From: Sediminibacterium sp. | GTDB lineage: Bacteria > Bacteroidota > Bacteroidia > B-17B0 > Aurantibacillaceae | Length of the DNA stretch: 64,000 nucleotides | NCBI GenBank assembly: GCA_030054095.1 | Contig: JASGCO010000006.1 | Location: forward strand, 119,312 to 183,311 | Direction of reading: 5' to 3' | Shown here: piece after piece, positions 35,937 to 45,096 of the stretch | How positions within the stretch are numbered: position 1 is the first letter of the stretch | Layout of the letters: the number at the start of each line of letters is the position of its first letter | The notes under the pieces: model-generated | What the model was told of the DNA's origin: nothing | Seen by the model: only the letters and a program-made list of their open reading frames with translations | The model's database searches: none | Translations under genes and position numbers: made by a program

Positions 35937-36377
35937 CTACAATACCTTCTCCATCTTAAAATGCGGAATACCCACCTCTTCAAATTCATCACTAACAATC
36001 GTGTATCCGCTTTTTTCATAAAACCCAAGCGCGCTTTTGCGGGCATGCATACCCAAACGCTTATACCCTTTGGTTCTGGCGTATTCCTCGGCGTACATCA
36101 ATAGCTGTTGCCCTAAGCCAAGCCCCTGATGAGTGGCTGCCACAGCCATCTGTTTCAGTTGCACCTCATCTGCCGACTTCTCCGTTAAAATACAGCACGC
36201 GCTTAATACATTATCAGAACTGTACCCGCCAAGATGAATAAAGTCTTGTTCGTATTCTGTTTGCCCGAAAACAAAATAAGGCCAGTTGATGGGTTGGCGT
36301 AATACCTCATTTCGTAAATCCAGCATCGCTTTATACGCCTCTGTTCCAAATTCTATTTTACGGATATGTAGTACCAT
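35937..36377 (-). CDS. GNAT-family N-acetyltransferase
   Basis: 146 residues. Motif A with the acetyl-CoA pyrophosphate loop is visible as VQLKQMAVAATHQGLGLGQQLL (Q-G-L-G-L-G near residues 89-94), then YAEEYARTKGYKRLGMHARKSALGFYEKSGY (motif B) and a C-terminal FKMEKVL strand. Substrate unknown; the size and C-terminal pattern resemble the ElaA/YitI-type small-molecule acetyltransferases. Its ATG overlaps the stop of the GH92 gene by one base (TAATG), so they are translationally coupled. Confidence 0.85.
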   Translation of the reverse strand: MVLHIRKIEFGTEAYKAMLDLRNEVLRQPINWPYFVFGQTEYEQDFIHLGGYSSDNVLSACCILTEKSADEVQLKQMAVAATHQGLGLGQQLLMYAEEYARTKGYKRLGMHARKSALGFYEKSGYTIVSDEFEEVGIPHFKMEKVL

Positions 36378-39304
36378 TAGTGGATTTCAATTTCATCAAC
36401 AAAAATAAATGCGTCGCCACCATAGCCCAAATGCCATTCGGGCAACTTTCCAAAGTTAGTAGCCACAACTTTTATATAACGTGCGGCTACAGGTTTGGCC
36501 AGTTGTTTATCCATCCACCGAACTTGCACGGTATAATCATCTGGTTTAACGCTGTGTTCAACGGTTTCCTGTAGCGTCCAGGTTTTACCATCACTGCTCG
36601 TATAATACTTTGCATTTACCGGATAAATAATCCACGAACGGGTATCCTGTAAAAAATGAGCCCCGATATAACTAACAGATTTCAGTGTTTTTAAGTCCAC
36701 TACACACTCAAAATTCTGATTCTGGTAACCGTGCCAATCCCCTTTACGCCAGTCTTCACTTCCAAGAATGCTGTCCGTTAAAGCGTCCGGGCCGCCGGCA
36801 TCGTATTGTTTGTTGTAAACAGACATTAGTTGTACACTGTAGGTCTTGTTACTTTTAAAAAATGTCGCGTCACTCACCGAACTGGTATCCGTTTTGGTAA
36901 AGGCAAAGGCTCTTAGTTTACACGATTTATCAAGTGTCAGCGGTTTATGGTAGAGTGCCGATTGCCGGGTAGGCTTACTGCCATCTAAGGTATAAGCAAT
37001 ATTTACCACTTGTTTGCCGGGCATAATGATTTGAACGGGCTGTGCATCTTTTATTTTTTTACCAGACGAAACAATAACAGGAGCAGGCAGCATACTAATG
37101 GTGTTTACATGCGAAGAAGGACGCTGGAAAATGGTTTTGCCATAGCTGAATGTCTTAACGCCTTTTAATGAGTCATAATGAAAAATCATTTTTCCACCTC
37201 GCATAATCATGGCGTGATCAATAGCAGAACGTGCCATAGGTTTACCATCCAGTTCAAAGTACTTAGGAATTGTACCCGAAGGATTCGCTTTTTCAATAAC
37301 AAATTGTTTTCCGTTCTCCAGTTGTAAACTGATTTTATCCATTAACGGAGCGCCCACTACATACTGGCTGCTTCCCGGACAAACCGGATAAAAGCCCATA
37401 CTACTCATCACGTACCAGGCGCTCATTTGGCCGCAATCATCGTTCCCGATTAAACCATCGGGGGTAGGTTTATAAAATTCATTTAAGATCTGATGAACAC
37501 GTTGTACCGTTTTTTCAGGTTTGCCAATGTAATTGTAGAGGTAAGCACAATGGTGACTGGGCTCATTGCCATGCGCATATTGCCCTATTAATCCGGTAAC
37601 ATCTACCTGTTCACGCCCATTCAATTCACTACCGGTTGTAAACAACTCATCCAGTTTTTTTTCAAAAACAATTTCTCCGCCGTTGAGTTTAATAAGTCCT
37701 TCAATATCGTGCGGCACGTAAAAATTATACTGCCAGGCATTGGCTTCCGTATAGTGATTATTGATCTGTTTAGGGTCAAACGGATTCAGCCAGTTTCCGT
37801 TCTGCCTGGGCCTTATAAATCCGGCCACAGGATCGTATAAATGTTTATAGGCAAGAGAAAGTCCCAGATGGTATTTATAATCATCCGGTTTATTTAAGCG
37901 TTGGGCAACTTGCGCAATACACCAGTGGTCATAAGCATACTCAAGGCTCTTGCTTACACTTTCGCTTTCATCATCTGTTTGTAAATACCCTTTTTTATTA
38001 AATTCAGACAGGCCATACTTCGGATATCGGGCCGAGGTACGCATCGCGTCATATAAAACCACTGTGTCAAACCCACCGAAGCCTTTTGCGAAACAATCGG
38101 CTATAACGGAAACTGAATGAAAACCTATCATACAATCTGTTTCATTAGCCGCCAGTTCCCACATGGGTAAGCGTCGGCTTTCATCGTACTGATGAATAAA
38201 AGTATTCAGAAAATCAAGCGTCCGCTTCTGTTCAATAATACTAAACAAAGGGTGAAGGGTTCGGTAAGTGTCCCAAAGTGAGAATATAGTATGGTGAGTA
38301 TACTGATTAGCAGTATGTATTTTGTTATCACGTCCACGATAACGGCCATCTACATCCTGAAACAAAGAAGGATGAATAAAGCAATGGTACAACGCGGTAT
38401 AAAAATTAGTGATCGCGGTTTGGTCTTTACTTTCCGCTTTAATTTTTGAAAGTTGCTTTTCCCAGGTATTCAGCGCGTTGTTGCGGTAGGTATCAAAATC
38501 ATCATGAGGCGCTTCCGTTTTTAAATTCAGCATGGCACCATCGTTGTCGGTAAATGCAATACCTGTTTTAATTACCAGGGGTTTAGTATCTGTATTTTTG
38601 AATTCGATGATGCAGGCATCGGCATTTTCGCCCTTCGAATACACAGGCGCGTTAATGTATCTGGTGTTTTTCCCAAACTGTACACGGCTTACGGGTTTCG
38701 AAAAGCGCATGGCAAAGTAACAGTGCTGTTCCGTGGCCCAGGCATTACTTATGCGGAATCCTATAAGCGTCACACTATCTATCCATTTAAGATTTCCTTT
38801 CAAGAGCTTATCGCGGTGCAGTAAGTCAATAACAATGCGGGCAGTACTGTCTTTCGGAAAGGTATAACGTTGAATGCCACATCGTTCTGTAGCGGTCAGT
38901 TCTGCTTTTACGCCATTGTTAAGCACAACTTCATAAAAACCAGGCGCTGCTTTCTCGTTCCGATGATCAAACCCAGCCACGTAAGCAGTTGGTTTTAATT
39001 CGGTTTTTTTGGTCACGGGCATTACCAGAATATCCCCGTAATCGTTAACACCAACACCGCTGAGATGTGTGTGTGAAAATCCGTAAATTAACGAATCGCT
39101 GTAATGATAGCCTCCACAGGCATCCCAGCTTCCGTCAACCCGTGTATCCGGACTTAACTGAACCATGCCAAACGGCAGAACGGGACCAGGAAAGGTATGT
39201 CCGTGGCCTCCTGTTCCTACAAAGGGATTTACATACTTTGTAAAAGATTGAGCATTCACTGAAACACTAAGACACAAACAAATGGATAACAGAAAAAACC
39301 GCAT
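36377..39304 (-). CDS. GH92 alpha-mannosidase with chitobiase-like and discoidin-like C-terminal domains
   Basis: 975 residues with a signal peptide (about 1-18, VNAQ). GH92 landmarks: FVGTGGHGHTFPGPVLPFGM then QLSPDTR, the GGYHYSDSLIYGFSHTHLSG segment, ANETDCMIGFH, and GLIGNDDCGQMSAWYVMSSMGFY then CPGSSQYVVGAP. GH92 enzymes are calcium-dependent exo-alpha-mannosidases that trim N-glycan or yeast mannan. Residues ~735-830 resemble a chitobiase/hexosaminidase C-terminal domain (YTLDGSKPTRQSALYHKPL), and ~835-975 an F5/8 type C-like carbohydrate-binding domain (YNKQYDAGGPDAL ... RWMDKQLAKPVAARYIKVV). Probably periplasmic or surface. No SusCD pair adjacent. Confidence 0.93.
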   Translation of the reverse strand: MRFFLLSICLCLSVSVNAQSFTKYVNPFVGTGGHGHTFPGPVLPFGMVQLSPDTRVDGSWDACGGYHYSDSLIYGFSHTHLSGVGVNDYGDILVMPVTKKTELKPTAYVAGFDHRNEKAAPGFYEVVLNNGVKAELTATERCGIQRYTFPKDSTARIVIDLLHRDKLLKGNLKWIDSVTLIGFRISNAWATEQHCYFAMRFSKPVSRVQFGKNTRYINAPVYSKGENADACIIEFKNTDTKPLVIKTGIAFTDNDGAMLNLKTEAPHDDFDTYRNNALNTWEKQLSKIKAESKDQTAITNFYTALYHCFIHPSLFQDVDGRYRGRDNKIHTANQYTHHTIFSLWDTYRTLHPLFSIIEQKRTLDFLNTFIHQYDESRRLPMWELAANETDCMIGFHSVSVIADCFAKGFGGFDTVVLYDAMRTSARYPKYGLSEFNKKGYLQTDDESESVSKSLEYAYDHWCIAQVAQRLNKPDDYKYHLGLSLAYKHLYDPVAGFIRPRQNGNWLNPFDPKQINNHYTEANAWQYNFYVPHDIEGLIKLNGGEIVFEKKLDELFTTGSELNGREQVDVTGLIGQYAHGNEPSHHCAYLYNYIGKPEKTVQRVHQILNEFYKPTPDGLIGNDDCGQMSAWYVMSSMGFYPVCPGSSQYVVGAPLMDKISLQLENGKQFVIEKANPSGTIPKYFELDGKPMARSAIDHAMIMRGGKMIFHYDSLKGVKTFSYGKTIFQRPSSHVNTISMLPAPVIVSSGKKIKDAQPVQIIMPGKQVVNIAYTLDGSKPTRQSALYHKPLTLDKSCKLRAFAFTKTDTSSVSDATFFKSNKTYSVQLMSVYNKQYDAGGPDALTDSILGSEDWRKGDWHGYQNQNFECVVDLKTLKSVSYIGAHFLQDTRSWIIYPVNAKYYTSSDGKTWTLQETVEHSVKPDDYTVQVRWMDKQLAKPVAARYIKVVATNFGKLPEWHLGYGGDAFIFVDEIEIH

Positions 39305-39364
39305 ACACTAATATTAGGCCGGTAATTTACAGAAAATGTTTTATCTAAATCTGAATTAGAAAAG

Positions 39365-42109
39365 TTAACGTACAACCTGAAGAAAACCTTTCAGTTTTCG
39401 TTCCTGTATGCCTTTTATAGTTGGGAAATAAACGATACAGGTATAAAAATAAGTGCCTTCACTTACAACCTGACCTGTTTGTTTATTGGTGGCATTCCAG
39501 TTAAAGTAAGGATCCCTCGTCTCATACATTAAAGATCCCCAACGATTATAGATTTGTAAGTCAATTTCTTTAATGTGCCTCACTTTAATGGCTTTGTAAA
39601 TATCATTAACATTGTCTCCGTTTACGGTTACAATATTGGGCAATTCAAATTCCGGACAATTTTCCACACAGGCTTGCAGACTTTTCGCACTTTCATTGCC
39701 ACTGCTATCAATAGCAGTAACCGCGTAACAAGCGGCGATAAAATCTAACCCGTCTAAAGTATAAACTGTGCTGTTGGCCGAGTTAAATGTAGTTAGTAAA
39801 GTATAATCATCCGATTCAGTAGGTTTAGTGTACAGTTTGTAGCTTAACACATCATCCGCACACGACGCATTTGGGTTAGTCCAGCGTACCTGCACAAAAC
39901 CGGTTACACAATTAGCATCCAGCGTAATAGTAGGAGAACAGGGAGGAGTAACGTCGCGGGCAGTGGCGCAAGCGGTTTGCGAGCGGTTAAACAAAGGGCT
40001 GAAAATATTGGGATCGGTGTAAGCACCAATAGACCGAACGTAATAGCAGTATGTTCTGAGGTTAACCACCCCGGCATTATCTTCATAAGCGGTAGTGGTT
40101 GTTGTGCCTATCATCACAGGTGTAGGCTGACTGGCAGAACTTCTGTAAATTTCGTAAGTAGTATTGATCCATGGAGTAGTAACATTCCATGAAAGATTTA
40201 CTTTTCGTTCTCCGCCAATGGCTGTAAGGAAAATGGTTTTGGCACGTTGCGAGGTGCCAACAGCAATTAAGGAAGGAGTAGCTATAAACTCTACTTTATA
40301 TTCAGCGTCTTTTGTTTCGGTATCCAGATTTGAATGGGTGAATGTAGTATCAGATAAAGCTTTCAATTGTGCAAAATAGGTTTTGGTTACCGAGTAAACA
40401 GTGGTATAAGTAGTGCTGCCCGGTGCTTTATATAATAAATTAAAAGTATAGGGTCCGGGAAGTTGAATCGTATCAAGGTTGGTAGGAGATACGACTGGCT
40501 TAGTCCACCGTACAAAAACAGAACCGGTAGAAGTATGAGTACTCAGAACATCGGCGTTAAGGAGAAGCGGCACATCCCTTTTCAGACGGGCACAAACGTT
40601 AGTGCTGGCGTAGCTTTCCGATCCGTCAGCGTAAACAGCAATTACAATGTAGGAGTAATCAATACCTGGAGAAAGCCCGTTCCCATTGTTATTATCTGTA
40701 AACGTATTAACGGAGAAGGTAACCGCACCTATGTTTGTATAGCCCCATGCGGGATTTACGCCAACATCGCAAGGACCTATGGTTACGGTAGAACAACCAA
40801 TCCGTCTGAAAATTTTATAGCTTATTAAACGATTGGAAGGGGTAGAACACGAACTTAGTTGCCATGAAAGATTAATAGACACGCCCTGAGGCGTAGCAGA
40901 AAGATTTTTGGGAGAAGGAGCAACCACCCTTATATTAAACGTTTTGAAATCTACTAATTTGATAGCTTGTGAACTGGAAGGAGAATCTTCCGCTTTTAGG
41001 GTAATCTGATAAGGTTGTTTGCGAATATGAACGCAAGCCGTTTGCCAGATATAATTGGAGGTAAAATTTCCCGTTCCTGATGTAGGGGATAATTGTGATG
41101 TGGGTGCGGGTGCAGAAAATGAGCCGCCAAAACCCTGAAGGGTAATGGGATTTCCATCCGGATCGCTTACTTTAATTTGTTTCTGAATAATGGTGCCAGC
41201 TTCTACGCAGGTGTCAGCAGGAGCAACGATAACCGGCGGCTCATTGTTGCAGCCAGCTTCTACAATGATTTGCATATCACGCAACACATATCCTATTTGT
41301 CGGTAAACGCCATTAAACTTACGCCACTCTTTTACTAAAAAAGCCACATTATATTCTCCCTGTCCGGTTCCAAATGTAACGCCGTTTACAGGCGAACACC
41401 ACGATAACGTACCATCCTGCGCATTAATCTCAAATTTACCATTGCCTCCGCCAAAACTAGGGTAGACGTAACCCGGGATGGGTACGCCAATCTGCCCGTT
41501 TCCACCTTCACCACGTGGAATGGTCAGTTCATAACTTAAACTGTCTCCATCCGGATCGTACGCCCCGGGGTTATGATAAAAGCACTTTCCAATACAGGCC
41601 CGGTCAATGGGAGGAACACTAAATATGGGAGAATTGTTATACGGAGTAAAATTGTCGAACGATAATTTTGTTTCGAGATAAAAAGGTTGATTAATGGAAT
41701 TGGGAATATTGCGCGAATCGCCGTTACGGTTCCTGTCAAAAACGTAAATGGTATAATCAAATGCACCCGAATACGTATGTGTAACCACATATTCATTTTT
41801 CTTTACTCTGGGTGTTGTAGAAATAATCTGCCCCATGCCTACTCCGGGGCCACAATCACCCCCACTAGTAGAACCATTCACCCGGTAAGCAACAGCAGTA
41901 TCGCCATCTCCGAAATGAACGGTCAAACTGCATCGGTCTGCCACATTCGATCCATCATCAGTATAAACAATAATACGGAATTCGTAGGTAAAGCCCGAAA
42001 GGCGCTTGTACATAATTTCTCCACCCCTGTTGTGTGTAGCCTTAGCGCTTAAACTAAGTAAAAATACTACACTCGCAAACCATACGTATCTTAAACTTTT
42101 AACCATCAC
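39365..42109 (-). CDS. Surface protein with fibronectin-like repeats and T9SS type B sorting domain
   Basis: 914 residues with a signal peptide (about 1-24, LSAKA). N-terminal region ~25-290 (HNRGGEIMYKRLSGFTYEFRI, THTYSGAFDYTIYVFDRNRNG, DPDGDSLSYELTIPRGEGGNG) is a pattern common in gliding-associated surface proteins. Three or more fibronectin type III-like modules follow (~395-820), including GGERKVNLSWNVTTPW and CVTGFVQVRWTNPNA. The last ~85 residues (NIVTVNGDNVNDIYKAI ... IYNRWGSLMYET ... GTYFYTCIVYFP) are a type B/gliding-associated C-terminal domain for T9SS export. Likely a cell-surface or gliding-related adhesin; ligand unknown. Confidence 0.8.
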   Translation of the reverse strand: MMVKSLRYVWFASVVFLLSLSAKATHNRGGEIMYKRLSGFTYEFRIIVYTDDGSNVADRCSLTVHFGDGDTAVAYRVNGSTSGGDCGPGVGMGQIISTTPRVKKNEYVVTHTYSGAFDYTIYVFDRNRNGDSRNIPNSINQPFYLETKLSFDNFTPYNNSPIFSVPPIDRACIGKCFYHNPGAYDPDGDSLSYELTIPRGEGGNGQIGVPIPGYVYPSFGGGNGKFEINAQDGTLSWCSPVNGVTFGTGQGEYNVAFLVKEWRKFNGVYRQIGYVLRDMQIIVEAGCNNEPPVIVAPADTCVEAGTIIQKQIKVSDPDGNPITLQGFGGSFSAPAPTSQLSPTSGTGNFTSNYIWQTACVHIRKQPYQITLKAEDSPSSSQAIKLVDFKTFNIRVVAPSPKNLSATPQGVSINLSWQLSSCSTPSNRLISYKIFRRIGCSTVTIGPCDVGVNPAWGYTNIGAVTFSVNTFTDNNNGNGLSPGIDYSYIVIAVYADGSESYASTNVCARLKRDVPLLLNADVLSTHTSTGSVFVRWTKPVVSPTNLDTIQLPGPYTFNLLYKAPGSTTYTTVYSVTKTYFAQLKALSDTTFTHSNLDTETKDAEYKVEFIATPSLIAVGTSQRAKTIFLTAIGGERKVNLSWNVTTPWINTTYEIYRSSASQPTPVMIGTTTTTAYEDNAGVVNLRTYCYYVRSIGAYTDPNIFSPLFNRSQTACATARDVTPPCSPTITLDANCVTGFVQVRWTNPNASCADDVLSYKLYTKPTESDDYTLLTTFNSANSTVYTLDGLDFIAACYAVTAIDSSGNESAKSLQACVENCPEFELPNIVTVNGDNVNDIYKAIKVRHIKEIDLQIYNRWGSLMYETRDPYFNWNATNKQTGQVVSEGTYFYTCIVYFPTIKGIQERKLKGFLQVVR

Positions 42110-42179
42110 TTACCAACTGTTAAGTTAGTGTTTTTCTTGTTACGAGCGGGGAGGGAAGTTCTTAAAATAGTTTAAAAGC

Positions 42180-42205
42180 AAAAACAGACTGCGAGAATCA
42201 GTCTG
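42180..42205 (-). terminator. Terminator of the response-regulator gene
   Basis: CAGACTG / CAGTCTG stem with a 7-base loop and five flanking A (U on the minus strand), ten bases past the response-regulator stop and before the T9SS gene start. Confidence 0.65.
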
Positions 42206-42214
42206 CCAGTTAAA

Positions 42215-42916
42215 TTAACTGTTTATCAGTAACTTAAAGCCTTTCCCGTGGATGTTAATGATCTCCAGTTTTGGATCGTCTTTAAGGTATTTTCTGAGTT
42301 TGGCAATATAAACGTCCATGCTACGGCCGTTAAAGTAATTATCATCGTGCCATATCGCTTTCAGAGCAAAGGAACGGTCTAATACATCATTTTTATGAAC
42401 ACAAAGTAAGCGTAGAAGTTGGCTTTCTTTGGTGGTCAGTTTTTGCTCCTGACCATTATGCTGTAAAATCTGTTTTTCCGAATTAAAATCGTAATCGCCT
42501 ACTTTAAAATTAACCTCTTCCATTTCCGTAGCGCGCATCTTATTGGTGCGGCGTAGTACAGCATTTACCCTTACCAGTAACTCTTCCATGCTAAAGGGCT
42601 TGGTAATGTAATCGTCAGCCCCGGCGGCAAATCCTTCAAGGGTGTCTTCTTTCATCCCCTTGGCAGTCAGGAAGATAATCGGAATTTGTTTATCCGTTAC
42701 CCGTATCTCTTTTGCTAAGGTTAACCCATCTTTTACGGGCATCATAACATCTAATAAGAGCAAATCAAAGGTAGATTTGCAAAATGCATCAAAGCCTTTT
42801 TTCCCATCGTCAGCCAATTTGGTCTCAAAACCTTTCGCATCCAGATATTCCTGTAATAAAGGACCTAAGCTTGGATCATCTTCTACTAACAAGATTTTGT
42901 TTTTAACTGCTTCCAT
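42215..42916 (-). CDS. OmpR/PhoB-family response regulator
   Basis: 233 residues. Receiver domain 1-~120 with acidic pocket E12/D13/D14, phosphoacceptor Asp56 (LLLLDVMMP), Thr84 (IFLTAKG) and Lys106 (DDYITKPFSMEE). C-terminal winged-helix domain ~135-232 (LTTKESQLLRLLCVHKNDVLDR ... GRSMDVYIAKLRKYLKDDP). Resembles the RprY-like regulators of Bacteroidota. No sensor kinase gene is adjacent in the window, so it is an orphan here. Confidence 0.92.
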   Translation of the reverse strand: MEAVKNKILLVEDDPSLGPLLQEYLDAKGFETKLADDGKKGFDAFCKSTFDLLLLDVMMPVKDGLTLAKEIRVTDKQIPIIFLTAKGMKEDTLEGFAAGADDYITKPFSMEELLVRVNAVLRRTNKMRATEMEEVNFKVGDYDFNSEKQILQHNGQEQKLTTKESQLLRLLCVHKNDVLDRSFALKAIWHDDNYFNGRSMDVYIAKLRKYLKDDPKLEIINIHGKGFKLLINS

Positions 42917-43131
42917 AGTTTGTTTACTAAATGTTAAATTTTAAATTAAAGTTATCATAAAATGTGCCAAAAGCGGTGCTTTTAACATTTCTTGGGGAGT
43001 TTGAAATGCTTTGCAGCACCTAAATGCAGAGGATGGGATACAAATAACGGTAAAATTTTTAATATATTGTTAAAACGGTTTAAAAAAAAAGTGGCTTTAT
43101 CCCCTAAAAAAGAAAAAAATGGAAAATATCC

Positions 43132-43163
43132 TTGCTTACCGGGCATTGGTTTTTATACTTTTG
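43132..43163 (+). promoter_or_regulatory. Promoter for hslR (-33 TTG, -7 TACTTTTG)
   Basis: TTG at 43132-43134, 21-base spacer, then TACTTTTG at 43156-43163: both elements of the Bacteroidota consensus at normal spacing. The -7 box ends only 10 bases before the GTG start at 43174, implying a very short 5' leader. Confidence 0.68.
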
Positions 43164-43173
43164 TTGCATTATA

Positions 43174-43554
43174 GTGGAGTTAAGAGCAGATACGTATTTA
43201 TGGGCTATCCGTATGTTTAAAAGCCGGACGCTGGCCTCTGAGGCTATAAAGGGGGGTAAGGTAAAACTTGACGATACGGCTTTAAAGCCTTCTCACGCTG
43301 TTAAGTTGGGTGAACGCTATACCATTAGTCTGGGAAATGGCGTGAAAAAGATCATCGAAGTAAGTGGTTTTCTGGAAAAAAGAGGCTCATTTGATGTAGC
43401 CCGGCAGCATTATATAGATCACTCACCGCCATTAGAAAAAACAGAAAAACAAGAAAAGGCTTTTTTCACTATGAATGTAAAAAACGAAAGGGGAAGTGGT
43501 CGTCCTACCAAGAAAAACAGAAGGGATCTGGAGGATCTGGGTGGATGGTTCTAA
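43174..43554 (+). CDS. hslR: S4-domain RNA-binding protein (HslR/Hsp15-like)
   Basis: About 126 residues from the GTG at 43174 (VELRADTYLWAIRMFKSRTLASEAIKGGKVKL), which aligns with the normal 'RxDxxLWxxRxFKTR' start of Hsp15-like proteins. The frame is open upstream but that part contains the promoter. The S4 domain spans ~1-65 (KPSHAVKLGERYTI). The C-terminal part (~85-126) is basic (GSGRPTKKNRRDLEDL) as in Hsp15, which rescues stalled 50S-peptidyl-tRNA complexes in other bacteria. Overlaps the next gene by 10 bases. Confidence 0.87.
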   Translation: MELRADTYLWAIRMFKSRTLASEAIKGGKVKLDDTALKPSHAVKLGERYTISLGNGVKKIIEVSGFLEKRGSFDVARQHYIDHSPPLEKTEKQEKAFFTMNVKNERGSGRPTKKNRRDLEDLGGWF

Positions 43555-43919
43555 TCAAAAGCAAACATGCGTTTTTTTTGCAGCTTAGCCTGCTAACCCT
43601 TCTATTTACGTTTTGTAAGGCGAAAGAAGAAGAAAAACCGGCGATTCCATCCTACGTGTTAACAGAAGAGGTGTTTATTAAAGTGACCCGCGATCTGGCT
43701 TTGGCGGAAAGTGCCGCTAATCTGAATATTAAAAATATCGGAGCGCATCAAATGGATTCGGCTTACGCGTTCAATCCATTTAAAGACAATAATATTCAAA
43801 AAAAGGATTACGACACCAGTGTTCATTTCTATTCGAAACACCCTAAACTATACAAAAAACTGCTGGATGAGGCTCTGAACCGTTTATCTGTAATACAAAG
43901 TAACAGACAGGCTCAGTAG
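43545..43919 (+). CDS. DUF4296 lipoprotein
   Basis: 124 residues. Signal peptide with probable lipobox (LLFTFC, Cys24), then a helical domain matching the Bacteroidota-specific DUF4296 pattern (PSYVLTEEVFIKVTRDLALAES and KKDYDTSVHFYSKHPKLYKKLLDEALNRL). Function not known. Starts inside the hslR coding sequence (10-base overlap), so translation is probably coupled. Confidence 0.82.
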   Translation: MVLIKSKHAFFLQLSLLTLLFTFCKAKEEEKPAIPSYVLTEEVFIKVTRDLALAESAANLNIKNIGAHQMDSAYAFNPFKDNNIQKKDYDTSVHFYSKHPKLYKKLLDEALNRLSVIQSNRQAQ

Positions 43920-43935
43920 CTTCCGGCTGATATGG

Positions 43936-44985
43936 TCATAACAAACGAAGTTCCTCCCGCTCGGTTACCCCTTTTATAAAGTCGCTCAGCAAATAAGCAA
44001 TCAGTTTCCCTGTTTTGTTATCGGCTTTAATGTGAGATAATATTGGCGCCGCTTCTGCAATGTGAAAGTAAACTGTTTTCAGATTTAAACCACACAGGTA
44101 CGCGTACTGCCGGGCCTGTACAGGCGATAAACCACTGCTGGTTTTAGCACTCGAAGGCGCATTGGTAATGGCATCAATATCCATTTCAACACCACAAGGC
44201 GAATGGCTTACAAACGTCAGGCAGCGATCCAGCGCCTGTCGGAAAGGAACCGTTTCGCGCACAAAAATGCTTTCGTAGGTTTGATACATCAAGCGTTCCT
44301 GATTTCGCTGAAACGCTTCCAGTGCATTATAGGTGTTGTATTGTTCGTGAAGCGCAAACACCGAATAGCGGTTAAGATACCCTTCTTCAAACGCGTAACT
44401 AAATCCATTGCCGCTATGACGGCCTTCCAATGGTCTGAAATCGGAATGCGGGTCACAGTTAATGACGTTAATTTTGGTGTTAAGTGCCAGGCTGCTGCCT
44501 TTTACATTTCCATAAGCGTTATTGTGACCGCCGCCAATAATAAGCGGAATTTTACCACACTCTACGCATAGTTTAATAATAGCCGTCACCCTTTCGTCTA
44601 TAGCACTCACCAGGCGCCTTAGCGCATGTATATCCTTTTGCTCTGAGTGTAATACAGCCCGGTGCATCAGATCATGGAGTTCCAGTTCACCCAGCACAAA
44701 ACAGGTTTTGCCGTTTAGAAACGCGTTACTCTGTTGGTTAAGAAAACTTTCCAGAGCCGGTTTAAACGCCGTGTGTGCGCCGCCCCGTCCGTAATTAGCC
44801 CTAACGCCAATATCCTCCGGAAAACCTAACAAAACAAAACGGGCAGACGAACGTTCCAGTTGCTGTTTTAAATCCTGTTCAGCGTTGTACCACTCCACTT
44901 CTTCCCCCAGTTTTACTTCCTGAGGGCGATGCCTGACTAGCTGACGGCAGGCACTGTTATTAACTATAGAAAACAATTCAGACAT
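43936..44985 (-). CDS. Ureohydrolase-family protein, probable formimidoylglutamase
   Basis: 349 residues from ATG 44985. Arginase/agmatinase fold with all Mn ligands visible: His in IIGGGHNNAYG, the Asp-x-His-x-Asp set in INCDPHSDFR, and the Asp pair in GVEMDIDAI. The GGGHNN variant and overall pattern resemble the Bacteroidota proteins annotated as formimidoylglutamase (HutG), which releases formamide from N-formimidoylglutamate. The frame is open to ATG 45009, but a TACCTTTG -7 box (44995-45002) lies within that extension, so 44985 is preferred. Divergent from mtaB. Confidence 0.75.
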   Translation of the reverse strand: MSELFSIVNNSACRQLVRHRPQEVKLGEEVEWYNAEQDLKQQLERSSARFVLLGFPEDIGVRANYGRGGAHTAFKPALESFLNQQSNAFLNGKTCFVLGELELHDLMHRAVLHSEQKDIHALRRLVSAIDERVTAIIKLCVECGKIPLIIGGGHNNAYGNVKGSSLALNTKINVINCDPHSDFRPLEGRHSGNGFSYAFEEGYLNRYSVFALHEQYNTYNALEAFQRNQERLMYQTYESIFVRETVPFRQALDRCLTFVSHSPCGVEMDIDAITNAPSSAKTSSGLSPVQARQYAYLCGLNLKTVYFHIAEAAPILSHIKADNKTGKLIAYLLSDFIKGVTEREELRLL

Positions 44986-44994
44986 ACACTGGCG

Positions 44995-45002
44995 CAAAGG
45001 TA
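44995..45002 (-). promoter_or_regulatory. -7 promoter box for the ureohydrolase gene
   Basis: Minus strand reads TACCTTTG, an exact TAnnTTTG match, 9 bases before ATG 44985; it overlaps the codons after the upstream ATG 45009 and so decides the start. Confidence 0.55.
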
Positions 45003-45084
45003 CGCGCATTTTTGCTTTTTAGGTAACGTTAAGCAGCAAGCGGCCCATTTTCTTTACGCGGTCGGTAACAAGCAATAATTTATG

Positions 45085-45092
45085 TAATTTTG
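45085..45092 (+). promoter_or_regulatory. -7 promoter box for mtaB
   Basis: TAATTTTG, an exact TAnnTTTG match, only 4 bases before ATG 45097, suggesting a leaderless or nearly leaderless transcript. Confidence 0.5.
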
Positions 45093-45096
45093 CAGC

